From positions 868,001 to 932,000 of the forward strand of contig NC_016609.1 in assembly GCF_000246855.1 (NCBI RefSeq): a stretch of DNA of 64,000 nt, written 5' to 3'. This document shows, one piece after another, positions 25,623 through 35,252 of the stretch. The stretch comes from Niastella koreensis GR20-10 (GTDB taxonomy: Bacteria > Bacteroidota > Bacteroidia > Chitinophagales > Chitinophagaceae). The notes under the pieces were generated by a model. It saw only the letters and a list, made by a program, of their open reading frames with translations. It had not been told where the DNA came from and searched no databases. The translations under genes were made by a program, and so were the position numbers. The first letter of the stretch is position 1, and each line of letters opens with the position of its first letter.

Positions 25623-28526
25623 ATGATAAAAAGACTGATCTGTACCATTGCTTGTTCCGCTGCATTAATAAATGGAGAGGCCCAAATTAAATGGCCGGCC
25701 GTAAACACCGTGACCAAACCCTGGGCCCGCTGGTGGTGGCCGGGCAGCGCAGTAAATAACAGAAGCCTGACCGCCAATATGCAACAATACGCCCAGGCGG
25801 GGCTTGGCGGATTGGAAATAACACCTATTTATGGGGTGGCTGGTTATGAAAGTGAGTTTATTAATTATCTGTCGCCCGAATGGATGCAGGTTTTTACTTA
25901 TACATTGGCAGAAGCCAAACGGTTGAACCTGCAGATTGACATCGCAACCGGCAGCGGCTGGCCTTTTGGGGGCGGTCCGCTGATTGGCGATGCCGAAGCC
26001 TGTAAGGATTTTGAATACAAAACCTGGATAGTAAAAGAAGGAAAAGGCATAAAAGACCCGATTGTTTTTGAGCAACAACCCTACCTCGATGCCATTGGGA
26101 ATACCCTTTCCGATAAAAAAGAATTATATCCCACCAAGGGTACGGTGGGGGCCGCTACGCTCACCATGCTGAAGGAAAGCGAGCGGGTTAAAGATGTAAA
26201 GAAACTGGCCGAGCCGGTATATGCCAACAAGAACCTGCAGGCCCTGGCCATAAACCAGTTAAAATATAAAAAGAACCTGCCTCTGCAGGTAGTAATGGCC
26301 TATAGTGAAAAAGGCGAAACCATTGACCTTACTTCGCAGGTGAATGCAAAAGGTGAGCTGAACTGGAAAGCGCCGGCAGGCACCTGGACGGTTTACGCCC
26401 TGTTTATGGGCTGGCATGGTAAAATGGTAGAACGCGCAGCCCCTGGTGCTGAAGGCAATGCCATTGACCATTTTTCCGAGGCGGCATTGAACAAATACCT
26501 GAGCCGTTTCGATACCGCATTTTCAGGCGCCGACCTGGGCCAGTTGCGTGGTTTCTTCAACGACAGCTATGAAGTGGATGATGCGCACGGCCAAAGCAAT
26601 TACACACCCGGCTTTTTTGCCGAGTTCAAACGCCGCCGTGGCTATGATCTTAAACTGTTTTTACCACAATTATTACAAAAGGAGCGCAACGAAACCAGTT
26701 TGCGCGTATTATACGATTACCGGCAAACCATTGCCGACCTGTTGCTGGAAAAATTCACTATTCCCTGGCACAACTGGGCGCAGGCAAAAGGAAAAATAGT
26801 GCGTAACCAGAGTCATGGTTCGCCCGCCAACATCCTGGATTGTTATGGCGTGGTGGATATTCCGGAAACCGAAGGCAGTGAATTGTTACGGTTCAAATTC
26901 GCGGTTTCTGCTGCCCATATTCTGAATAAACCGCTGGCATCGGCAGAAGCCGCCACCTGGTTGAATGAGCATTTTAAAACAAACCTGGGAGATGTAAAGA
27001 CGGCGGTTGATAAATACTTTTTGGGTGGAGTAAATCATGTCGTATACCATGGCATTTGTTATTCGCCCATCAACGATATCTGGCCCGGCTGGTTGTTCTA
27101 TGCAGCCGTGCATTTTCAACCTATTCATCCTTTCTGGAAAGACTTTGGCACCCTGAATACTTATGTAACCCGTTGCCAGTCGTTCCTGCAAAGCGGTAAA
27201 CCCGATAATGATGTGTTGTTGTATTTCCCCTTCAGTGATCATAATTCAGAAGCGGGCCGCGACCTGTTGAACCATTATGATGGTATGAAGGGTTTTGAGA
27301 ATACCGATTTCAATAAGGTAGCGGAAGACATGCTGGCAAAAGGGTATGCATTTGATCTTATTTCAGACAACCAGTTACAAAAAGTGTATGCAACTTCCTT
27401 CGGGTTACAAACCCCAGGTGGTACTTACCGTACCATTGTGCTGGCCAATACGAAATACCTGCCGTTGCCTACATTGCAAAAGCTGGCCGACCTGGCAAAG
27501 AATGGCGCCACCATTCTTGTGTACAACAACTTCCCAACCGGCGTACCTGGTTATGGTCAACTGGCTGAAAGACAACAACAGTTTACGAATATAACCGCTG
27601 CCTTAAAATTTGCAGGCGATGGCGCCCTGCAGAAAGCCACCAATGGTAAAGGGGCCTTTATAAAAGGAAACGACATCAGCGTCTTGTTGCAGGCTGCCAA
27701 TGTATTGCCTGAACCCATGTATGCAAAAGGTTTGCAATGCATTCGCAGAAGCATCAGCGGTGGTAATTATTACTTTATCAGCAATGCAACAAAAGAGGCT
27801 GTTGCCGACTGGGTGCCACTGGGCAGAAAAGCCGCCAGCGCCATTGAGTTCGACCCCATGCAGGGATTAAGCGGCGTAGCTAATACAAGAATGAAGAATA
27901 ACAAACTGGAAGTATATGTACACCTGGAGCCCGGCGAAAGCTGTGTGCTGCAAACGTCAAATACAAAACTTACCGGCAAGCCATTTACCAATTACGCCAT
28001 AGCAGGCAAAGGCACCGAGATAAAAGGGAACTGGCGTTTGTTTTTTATGATGGGGGGCCCCGACTTACCAAAACCAACCACGGTTAGTAAATTGGGTTCC
28101 TGGACAGAGATACCCGATGCATTGGGGAAGGTATTTTCAGGATCGGCCCAATACAGCATAGAATTTCCCAAACCTGCAGGTGCGGCGCCGGCCTATGAGC
28201 TGGACCTGGGCAAAGTGGCCTGGAGTGCAGAGGTGATATTGAATGGTAAAACGCTGGGAACTTTACTGGGACCCATTTACAAAGTAAATGTACCAGCCAG
28301 TTTACTGAAACCTGAGAACGAGTTGATGATCCGGGTTAGCAATGGCATGACCAACCGGATCATTGCGCTGGAAAAGGAGGGCACTCCCTGGAAGAAATTT
28401 TATAACGTTAACTTTCCGGCACGCCAGGCAGAGAACCGCGGAGCCGATGGCCTGTTCACCGCGGCAAACTGGCAACCGGAAGCATCAGGATTGTTAGGTC
28501 CGGTAACTATTGCACCTTTAAAGTAA
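25623..28526 (+). CDS. GH106 alpha-L-rhamnosidase
   Basis: A 967-residue secreted enzyme removing alpha-L-rhamnose, in pectin loci typically from rhamnogalacturonan I or II fragments. The signal peptide ends INGEAQ. The N-terminal region has the GH106 signature KPWARWWWPGSAVNNRSL, then AGLGGLEITPIYGV and DIATGSGWPFGGG. Mid-protein blocks GFFNDSYEVDDAHGQSNYTP and RNQSHGSPANILDCYGVVDI contain conserved acidic residues. The C-terminus is a galactose-binding-like beta-sandwich (VILNGKTLGTLLGPIYKVNV). Length is usual for the family. It starts a run with the NTF2-like gene 17 bases downstream. Confidence 0.93.
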   Translation: MIKRLICTIACSAALINGEAQIKWPAVNTVTKPWARWWWPGSAVNNRSLTANMQQYAQAGLGGLEITPIYGVAGYESEFINYLSPEWMQVFTYTLAEAKRLNLQIDIATGSGWPFGGGPLIGDAEACKDFEYKTWIVKEGKGIKDPIVFEQQPYLDAIGNTLSDKKELYPTKGTVGAATLTMLKESERVKDVKKLAEPVYANKNLQALAINQLKYKKNLPLQVVMAYSEKGETIDLTSQVNAKGELNWKAPAGTWTVYALFMGWHGKMVERAAPGAEGNAIDHFSEAALNKYLSRFDTAFSGADLGQLRGFFNDSYEVDDAHGQSNYTPGFFAEFKRRRGYDLKLFLPQLLQKERNETSLRVLYDYRQTIADLLLEKFTIPWHNWAQAKGKIVRNQSHGSPANILDCYGVVDIPETEGSELLRFKFAVSAAHILNKPLASAEAATWLNEHFKTNLGDVKTAVDKYFLGGVNHVVYHGICYSPINDIWPGWLFYAAVHFQPIHPFWKDFGTLNTYVTRCQSFLQSGKPDNDVLLYFPFSDHNSEAGRDLLNHYDGMKGFENTDFNKVAEDMLAKGYAFDLISDNQLQKVYATSFGLQTPGGTYRTIVLANTKYLPLPTLQKLADLAKNGATILVYNNFPTGVPGYGQLAERQQQFTNITAALKFAGDGALQKATNGKGAFIKGNDISVLLQAANVLPEPMYAKGLQCIRRSISGGNYYFISNATKEAVADWVPLGRKAASAIEFDPMQGLSGVANTRMKNNKLEVYVHLEPGESCVLQTSNTKLTGKPFTNYAIAGKGTEIKGNWRLFFMMGGPDLPKPTTVSKLGSWTEIPDALGKVFSGSAQYSIEFPKPAGAAPAYELDLGKVAWSAEVILNGKTLGTLLGPIYKVNVPASLLKPENELMIRVSNGMTNRIIALEKEGTPWKKFYNVNFPARQAENRGADGLFTAANWQPEASGLLGPVTIAPLK

Positions 28527-28543
28527 CCTTCAAATACTATTAT

Positions 28544-28978
28544 ATGTTGAAACGATTGATTTACCTTTTTGTACTGACCAGCGTAATGAATGTTGCCATG
28601 GCGCAAAATAAAGAAGAAGCTGCCGTAACTGCAGCGATAGAGAAGTTGAAAAAAGCCATGATAGATGGCGATAAAGCCGGCCTCACGAACATCACCGCCG
28701 ATCAGTTGAGTTATGGACACAGCAGTGGTAAGGTAGAAGACAAAGCCACCTTCGTTGATAACATTGTTTCGGGTAAATCAGATTTTGTAACCATCGATCT
28801 TACTAATCAAACCATAGCCATCTCTGGCGATGCCGCCATTGTGCGTCACACTTTATCTGCCACTACCAATGATGGTGGTAATCCCGGTAGTGTAAAGCTG
28901 AATATTTTACTGATCTGGCAAAAGCAAAAAGGACAATGGAAACTATTAGCCCGTCAGGCTGTTAAGGTAGCAGCTTAG
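28544..28978 (+). CDS. Secreted NTF2-like (DUF4440/SnoaL-type) small protein
   Basis: A 144-residue protein with signal peptide MLKRLIYLFVLTSVMNVAMA. The mature part is a cone-shaped NTF2-like fold: an N-terminal helix pair (AAIEKLKKAMIDGDKAGLTN), then strands ITADQLSYGHSSGKVEDKAT and VKLNILLIWQKQKGQWKLLA. Such proteins are common beside rhamnosidase and lyase genes in Bacteroidota loci, but no activity is established for this group. The gap of 17 bases to GH106 indicates co-transcription. It could be a ligand binder or a small isomerase or lyase; I do not assign an activity. Confidence 0.85.
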   Translation: MLKRLIYLFVLTSVMNVAMAQNKEEAAVTAAIEKLKKAMIDGDKAGLTNITADQLSYGHSSGKVEDKATFVDNIVSGKSDFVTIDLTNQTIAISGDAAIVRHTLSATTNDGGNPGSVKLNILLIWQKQKGQWKLLARQAVKVAA

Positions 28979-29011
28979 TTTTAGTTAAGCCTTCGGGGTA
29001 TACAATTGCCT

Positions 29012-29099
29012 GGTTATTGGGTTTGTAAGTTATTAGGTTACTGAGTTGGCAGGTTCATAGAAAACTTAAGAACCTAAGAACTTAATAACCTACAAACTG
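29012..29099. repeat. GGTTATTAAGTTCTTAGG-type word array, inverted halves
   Basis: Left half is GGTTATTGGGTTTGTAAG with further variants; the right half carries the inverted words (GAACCTAAGAACTTAATAAC, then CTACAAACTGCC). The region could fold into a long imperfect hairpin. The same word family occurs at 49192-49262, 51192-51265 and 52478-52600. Confidence 0.65.
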
Positions 29100-29185
29100 C
29101 CGCTTTGTTTACTTAAGCCTCACTATTGATCATTAGCCCATTTACCATTTACCATTGACTATTCACATTTGACGATTTCCCGATT

Positions 29186-31300
29186 ATGAAAAAATGGATC
29201 TTACTTATAGCCGGTAGTTTAGTTATACATAGCAGCAGTGCGCAGGCTATCGATAGACATGCCCTGGTGAAAAGAAATAACCCGCACGTTGTTAAAGCCG
29301 ATCCGCTGTCGTCATTGTCTGTAGGAAACGGACATTTTGCTTTTACTGCAGATGTGACCGGCTTACAAAGTTTTCCCGCTTATTATGAAAAAGGAGTTCC
29401 CCTGGGAACGCAGTCGGCGTGGGGCTGGCACAGCTGGCCCAATACAGAGAATTATAAGCGGGAAGAAACGTTGAAGGAATACGACCTGAACGGGAAGAAG
29501 ATCACTTATTGTGTGCAGGTAAAAGAACCGGAGCGCAGCCGCAAAGCAGTAGAATACTTCCGTGTAAATCCACACCGGTTACAATTAGGCAATATAGGAT
29601 TGGAGATCACTAAAAAGGATGGGTCGCTGGCTACTATAGAAGATATAAAAAACGTTGATCAAACCCTGGACCTGTGGAGCGGTTTTATAATAAGCAGGTT
29701 TACAATAGATGGGCAACGGGTACAGGTAACAACCTGTGCCGATCAGCGCAAGGATGGCATAGGTGTATTTATTGCCTCACCACTTTTGAAGGAAAAACGT
29801 ATTGCTATCAAATTGCATTTCCCGTATCCCACTGGTGATTTTAAAGATGCAGGCACTTTTGATGGTGACAGTACCAAACACCAAACCATCCTGAATGATG
29901 GCCTTATTCACCGGATACTGGATACCACCAATTATTATGTACAGTATAAGTTCTTAGAGCCGGCCAATGTAACCATGCGTCGTGCCCATGAGGTGATGGT
30001 GCAGCCATCACCTGCAGATACTATCTTCAGAGCTTCGTTTTATTTCTCGAACAATAAACCACCAATTGATGCACCTGGTTATATGGTGGCAGCCGTTACC
30101 AGCGACACTTACTGGAAAGCTTTCTGGAAAAATGGCGGAGCTATCGATTTTTCCGGCAGCACCAATCCACGGGCCAAAGAGCTGGAAAGAAGGATTGTAT
30201 TATCGCAATACCTTACCCGCATCCAATGCGCTTCTGATTTTCCACCACAGGAAACCGGGCTCACGTACAACAGCTGGTATGGCAAACCGCACCTGGAAAT
30301 GCATTGGTGGCATGCCGTGCATTATGCTTTGTGGGGGAGACCTGAGCTGATGGAGAAAAGCCTCGACTGGTATTTCAAGGTGGCTGATGGCGCCCGGGAC
30401 ATTGCCAAACGCCAGGGCTTTGATGGATTACGCTGGCAAAAAATGACTGACAACGAGGGGAAGGAAGCGCCTTCTTCTGTAGGCGCCTTTTTAATCTGGC
30501 AGGAACCGCATCTGATTTATATGGCGGAATTGGCGTACCGTGCTAAAAAAGATAAAAGGGTATTAGAAAGATATAAAGACCTGGTATTTGGCACCGCTGA
30601 TTTTATGGCGTCGTTCCCTACCTGGGATTCGGTGAATAAAAGATATAACCTGGGCAAAGGATTGATTCCTGCGCAGGAATGTTTTGATCCTACGCATACG
30701 TTCAATCCTACGTATGAACTGGCTTATTGGCAATGGGCGTTGAACGTGGCGCAGCAATGGCGCGAACGCCTGGGCATGCCGCGTGAAAAGAAATGGGATA
30801 ACATTGTAAAGAACCTGGCAAAGTGGCCGCAGACCAATGGCGTATACCTCGCTACAGAAAGCACGCCTGATTGTTATACCAACGAACGCTATATTACTGA
30901 CCACCCGGCTGTACTGGGCGCCTACAGCACGCTGCCTGCGTGCGACCGCCTCGATACAACAGTAATGAAGAATACCTACAACCTGATTTTGAAAGTATGG
31001 AAATGGGAAACCACCTGGGGCTGGGATTATCCGCTGATGGCGATGACGGCCACCCGCCTGCATATGCCCGATAAAGCTCTTGACGCGTTGTTTATGCCGG
31101 TACAGAAAAACACCTTCCTCATTAACGGCCACAACTACCAGGACGACCGGTTGACCATTTACCTGCCCGGTAATGGCGGTTTGTTAAGCGCCGTTGCCAT
31201 GATGTGTGCGGGGTATGATAATAATAAAACGGACAATCCCGGGTTTCCTAAAGATGGAACGTGGAAGGTGAAGTGGGAGGGATTAAAACCCATGTTTTAA
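29186..31300 (+). CDS. Secreted six-hairpin (alpha/alpha)6 glycosidase-like protein, family uncertain
   Basis: A 704-residue secreted protein (signal peptide ends HSSSAQA). An N-terminal beta-sandwich (about 40-310; SVGNGHFAFTADVTGLQSFP) precedes an (alpha/alpha)6 domain with PPQETGLTYNSWYGKPHLEM, HWWHAVHYALWGRPELMEKS, FDPTHTFNPTYELAYWQWAL and TWGWDYPLMAMTATRL. The layout resembles clan GH-L (GH65-like) enzymes, and E about 372 in HLEMHWW is a candidate catalytic acid. It sits between a GH106 gene and another six-hairpin gene, so a pectin or rhamnogalacturonan side-chain substrate is likely. I cannot place it in a numbered family. Confidence 0.78.
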   Translation: MKKWILLIAGSLVIHSSSAQAIDRHALVKRNNPHVVKADPLSSLSVGNGHFAFTADVTGLQSFPAYYEKGVPLGTQSAWGWHSWPNTENYKREETLKEYDLNGKKITYCVQVKEPERSRKAVEYFRVNPHRLQLGNIGLEITKKDGSLATIEDIKNVDQTLDLWSGFIISRFTIDGQRVQVTTCADQRKDGIGVFIASPLLKEKRIAIKLHFPYPTGDFKDAGTFDGDSTKHQTILNDGLIHRILDTTNYYVQYKFLEPANVTMRRAHEVMVQPSPADTIFRASFYFSNNKPPIDAPGYMVAAVTSDTYWKAFWKNGGAIDFSGSTNPRAKELERRIVLSQYLTRIQCASDFPPQETGLTYNSWYGKPHLEMHWWHAVHYALWGRPELMEKSLDWYFKVADGARDIAKRQGFDGLRWQKMTDNEGKEAPSSVGAFLIWQEPHLIYMAELAYRAKKDKRVLERYKDLVFGTADFMASFPTWDSVNKRYNLGKGLIPAQECFDPTHTFNPTYELAYWQWALNVAQQWRERLGMPREKKWDNIVKNLAKWPQTNGVYLATESTPDCYTNERYITDHPAVLGAYSTLPACDRLDTTVMKNTYNLILKVWKWETTWGWDYPLMAMTATRLHMPDKALDALFMPVQKNTFLINGHNYQDDRLTIYLPGNGGLLSAVAMMCAGYDNNKTDNPGFPKDGTWKVKWEGLKPMF

Positions 31301-31335
31301 TATTGAATGTCGAATGTTGAATATTGAATGTTGAA
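31301..31335. repeat. GAATGTYGAATRTTGAA word array
   Basis: Begins immediately after the stop codon: TATTGAATGTCGAATGTTGA then ATATTGAATGTTGAA. The inverted word TTCAACATTCGACATTCAA recurs at 45537-45559, and a palindromic version is at 59985-60027. Confidence 0.7.
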
Positions 31336-31431
31336 GTGGAAGACAATGGACAAGAAGTAAGAATTTGGGTTGGGTATTGAATAATGAGTATGGTTAGCTA
31401 ATATTCAGGAATCCTGCGTATTCGGGAGCCC

Positions 31432-31480
31432 ACTCACTACTCACTACTCACTACTCACTACTCACTACTCACTACTCACT
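31432..31480. repeat. Seven exact tandem copies of ACTCACT
   Basis: A perfect 7 x 7-base array starting just after CCC. It ends about 58 bases before the next start codon, so copy-number change would alter the 5' leader of that gene. Confidence 0.9.
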
Positions 31481-31538
31481 ATTGCAGCTTTTTGATGACA
31501 AAGACTGTCTTTTAAACAGGTGCAGACCTAAACTCCCC

Positions 31539-34500
31539 ATGCTTCATAAGACGCTATACTTTATTGTATTTCTCGCTACCATTACTTCTGCCAGGGCGCA
31601 ATTGGCAAAGAACAATGCGCCGTTACCTGCAGCAGTAAAGGGAATACGATCTTCAAGTGAAAGAAGTTTACATTACCAGGCTGAGGGAACAGACTTTGTA
31701 ACCGTGAATGGGAAAATGCGTTTTAACCGGGCGTTGTATGGCACCAATACCGCCTTCAGGATTGAAACGGGTGATCTGCCGGAGTTTGCGCTGTACATGC
31801 CGGGCATGGGCGGCAATTTTAAGCTGGGGTTGATCGCAGGCAATAAAAGCATTTGGTTAACAAACGCGAAATCGATAAAAGCTATTTATCGCCCCGGCGC
31901 CATGTTGTATGAAGTAAAAGATCCGTTGCTGGGAGCTGGCTCTATGCAAATTGCCGTACTGGCGCTGGCGGATAGCGAAGGCATGATCATAAAAACCCAG
32001 TTTGTAAACGTACCTCCTAAAGTAGCCTTGTGCTGGGTATATGGCGGTGCTTCCGGAAAAAAATTCTCCCGCGATGGCGATATCGGTGCCGATCCCGAAT
32101 CTTCGTTTTACCTGCAGCCGGATTATTGCAAAGACAATACTTATTCCATTTCAAAGAACAGCTTTCATCTTTTGATGGGGGGGACAGAATTACCGGGCAC
32201 CGTAAACAAAAACCTGAAACAGTTATCGGCCATTGTTCCACCTGCTTCTGTAATAAAAATAACGGATGCTGCCCAGCAACAGGACCCGCTGACATTATAC
32301 CAAAGCAATGCATCTGCAACACCTGCTATTGCCGGTAAGCTGCCGGTGACTGCCGGCGCGCAGTATTTCTTAATACAACCTACCGATACCATACAGCTGG
32401 CTTACAACAAGCTTGTACAGATTTTTAATGAAGCAGAAGCCGCCCGTAAAAAACTGGCAGGCCGCGTTAAAGTAGTTACGCCCGACCCCTGGATCAATAC
32501 CCTGGGTGGCGCCCTAAGTGTGGCTGCGGATGGTATTTGGGAATCGCCCACTTATTTACATGGCGCCGTTGCGTGGCGCATGCGGTTACCCGCCTGGCGC
32601 GGCCCGTATGTGGGGGATGCATTGGGCTGGCACGACCGGGCAAGAACCCATTTCAGCAGTTATGCCCTGTCACAGGTAACCACACCCGCAACAGGGCCGG
32701 TGGTTTTTGATACGGCTTTGCACCTGGCGCGACAGCTGGAGAAAATGGGTACTTCTATGTTCAGCAGCGGATATATCTGCCGTAATCCCAATGGCGATTT
32801 TCGTCCGCACCACTACGACATGAACCTGGTGTTTATCGATCAGTTGTTAACGCATTTTTATTGTACCGGAGATACTGCCTATATAAAACAACAATGGCCC
32901 TTGCTGCAACGGCACCTGGCCTGGGAGAAAAGGAATTTTGATGCAGACAGTGATGGCCTGTACGATGCCTATTGCTGCATTTGGGCCAGCGATGCTTTAC
33001 AATACAGTGGAGGAGGCGTTACACATTCATCGGCCTATAACTACCGCGCCAATGCCGTAGCGGCGCAACTGGCGCCTATTGTAGGGGCAGATCCCACACC
33101 GTATCAGAATGAAGCCAATAAAATATTTGATGCCGTAAACAACCAGTTATGGATGCCTGAGCTGGGTTGGTATGCAGAGTACAAAGATGCGCTGGGGGAA
33201 AGGTTATTGCATCCTGCTGCCGGGTTGTGGACGATCTATCATGCCATCGATGAAAAACTGCCCGACAACTTTAAAGCCTTCCAGTCATTACGGTATATAG
33301 ATAAATACATTCCCCACATTCCTGTACGGGCAAAAGGTTTGCGCGATACTACTAACTATTTGTTGACTACTACCAACTGGCAACCCTATGACTGGTCGCT
33401 GAATAATGTGGTACTGGCAGAGAACCTGCATACAGCATTGGCTTACTGGCAGGGCAACCGGTCGGAAGATGCCTACCGGTTATGGAAAAGCGCGCTGGTA
33501 GAAAGTATGTACCTGTCATCGAGCCCCGGGGGATTTGAACAGCTTTCTTATTACGATGCGATACGTGGAGAACTGTACCGTGATTTTGCCGATCCCATCG
33601 GCATGGCCGCCCGCTCCCTGGTAGAAGGTTTGTTTGGCATTGTTCCGGATGCCCTGAAAGATACGCTGACCATAAAACCAGGCTGGCCCGCTGCGTGGAA
33701 TATGGCCTCCCTGCAAACGCCTGATATCTCGGTTGATTTTAAAAGAACCGCCGGCGCCGATCAATACATAATAAAACCAACCTACCCCAAAGCCATGAAC
33801 CTGCAGCTGCGGGTACGGGCCTGGAAAGATGCTATTGAGTCGGTAACTGTAAATGGAAAACCTGTTAGCTGGCATGGGATAAATGATGCCGTTGGCGAAC
33901 CGGTGATAGCCATCGATACATCAATGGCGAAACAATACCTGGTGGTAATTAAATGGGCCGGCGCGCCGGTTCAACCCATGAAATATGACAGCGTATATAT
34001 CCTGGGCACGCAATTGACAGCCGCTACACCTGCAGGCTTTATTCAATCGATTTCCGATCCGCAGCAGGTGCTGCAGAACATCATGCTAACCAGCAACCAG
34101 GTGCAGGCAACGATACAAGGTACAACAGGTAATAAAACAGCGTTTATTCAATTACGGCAGGGTGAAATGGTTTGGTGGTTCCCACTTTGCTTTGAAGTAA
34201 AACAACAGCTTGAAATGCTGCCCAGCGATGATGTGAACGATAAAACACTGCTTTGCTATGTAAAGAATAATGGACCGGCGGTTTCAATTAAAGTGATCGT
34301 GAATAATTTTGATGTGCAAAGAGAGTTGCCGGCCAATTCAACCATTGATATACATCAAAGCGCCATTAATATACTGGTGCCTGGCACCAATCGGGTTCGC
34401 GTTGAACTGGAAAACGGGCAGCACATAGATTCAACAATAGTGAATTGGCAGGTTACTGCTAATGAATATAGCCGGTTTGAAAAAATAGATCTTACGAGAT

Positions 34501-35192
34501 ATTATAATGATAAGGTGACGAATATTTTCAAACAGACGTATTTGTCGCCAAGACCGCAGGCACCGACTTTACAACTGCCTACACAGGGAGTGGGCAACTG
34601 GTGTTATCCGTTGGTGCAACCGGTAATTGACGATGCAGGTTTACGCAAGGCGGCTGCTAATAATGAATTCATGTTGCCACAACATATTCCGCTGGCCACA
34701 CCAGCCGATACGCTGGCAAAGAATATAATATTCACCTCAAACTGGGATAATTATCCTGATTCCATAGTTGTACCATTATCCGGCAATGCCAGTCATGCGT
34801 ATTACTTACTGGCAGGTTCAACCAATCCCATGCAAACCAGGCTGGTAAATGGTGAACTGCGCATACATTATAAAGATGGCACAACCGATACGCTGGCCCT
34901 GTTGAACCCACAGAACTGGTGGCCTATTGAGCAGGACTATTTCATTGATGGTGTTGGGTTTACGACAAATGCGCCGCGTCCGCTCCGGTTGCAGTTAAAA
35001 ACAGGAAAACTATATACCACCGCACAGGAATATACTACGCTCAAAGGCTTTTCCAACATGGCCATCGATGGCGGCGCCGCCACCATTCTTGATATGCCGC
35101 TCGATCACAATAAAGAGTTACAGTCTGTAAGCCTGCACACGATTGCGAATGATGTGGTGATTGGCTTAATGAGTGTGACCCTTACGCGATAG
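31539..35192 (+). CDS. Giant DUF4450-like six-hairpin protein
   Basis: A 1217-residue secreted protein. Start ATG chosen at 31539 (MLHKTLYFIVF) because it gives a signal peptide ending TSARAQ; an upstream in-frame start adds 19 unlikely residues and runs into the repeat array. The N-terminal beta domain (about 30-310; YALFYMP-like strands, GKMRFNRALYGTNTAFRIET) resembles DUF4450. The (alpha/alpha)6 domain (about 320-740) has WRMRLPAWRGPYVGDALGWH (near residue 350), YCCIWASDALQYSGGGVTHS and SSPGGFEQLSYYDAIRGELY. The remaining 470 residues are beta-sandwich modules. Probably a glycosidase of the pectin locus; substrate unknown. Confidence 0.82.
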   Translation: MLHKTLYFIVFLATITSARAQLAKNNAPLPAAVKGIRSSSERSLHYQAEGTDFVTVNGKMRFNRALYGTNTAFRIETGDLPEFALYMPGMGGNFKLGLIAGNKSIWLTNAKSIKAIYRPGAMLYEVKDPLLGAGSMQIAVLALADSEGMIIKTQFVNVPPKVALCWVYGGASGKKFSRDGDIGADPESSFYLQPDYCKDNTYSISKNSFHLLMGGTELPGTVNKNLKQLSAIVPPASVIKITDAAQQQDPLTLYQSNASATPAIAGKLPVTAGAQYFLIQPTDTIQLAYNKLVQIFNEAEAARKKLAGRVKVVTPDPWINTLGGALSVAADGIWESPTYLHGAVAWRMRLPAWRGPYVGDALGWHDRARTHFSSYALSQVTTPATGPVVFDTALHLARQLEKMGTSMFSSGYICRNPNGDFRPHHYDMNLVFIDQLLTHFYCTGDTAYIKQQWPLLQRHLAWEKRNFDADSDGLYDAYCCIWASDALQYSGGGVTHSSAYNYRANAVAAQLAPIVGADPTPYQNEANKIFDAVNNQLWMPELGWYAEYKDALGERLLHPAAGLWTIYHAIDEKLPDNFKAFQSLRYIDKYIPHIPVRAKGLRDTTNYLLTTTNWQPYDWSLNNVVLAENLHTALAYWQGNRSEDAYRLWKSALVESMYLSSSPGGFEQLSYYDAIRGELYRDFADPIGMAARSLVEGLFGIVPDALKDTLTIKPGWPAAWNMASLQTPDISVDFKRTAGADQYIIKPTYPKAMNLQLRVRAWKDAIESVTVNGKPVSWHGINDAVGEPVIAIDTSMAKQYLVVIKWAGAPVQPMKYDSVYILGTQLTAATPAGFIQSISDPQQVLQNIMLTSNQVQATIQGTTGNKTAFIQLRQGEMVWWFPLCFEVKQQLEMLPSDDVNDKTLLCYVKNNGPAVSIKVIVNNFDVQRELPANSTIDIHQSAINILVPGTNRVRVELENGQHIDSTIVNWQVTANEYSRFEKIDLTRYYNDKVTNIFKQTYLSPRPQAPTLQLPTQGVGNWCYPLVQPVIDDAGLRKAAANNEFMLPQHIPLATPADTLAKNIIFTSNWDNYPDSIVVPLSGNASHAYYLLAGSTNPMQTRLVNGELRIHYKDGTTDTLALLNPQNWWPIEQDYFIDGVGFTTNAPRPLRLQLKTGKLYTTAQEYTTLKGFSNMAIDGGAATILDMPLDHNKELQSVSLHTIANDVVIGLMSVTLTR

Positions 35193-35252
35193 CCTTCTAA
35201 TATTTTTTTAATGTCGTGCCACTTTTTCAGGTGAACCCCCGTCTTGGCTTGC

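Noticed and set aside
31432-31480. Possible CRISPR array
   Set aside because: Units of 7 bases in direct tandem without spacers and no cas genes; it is a microsatellite.
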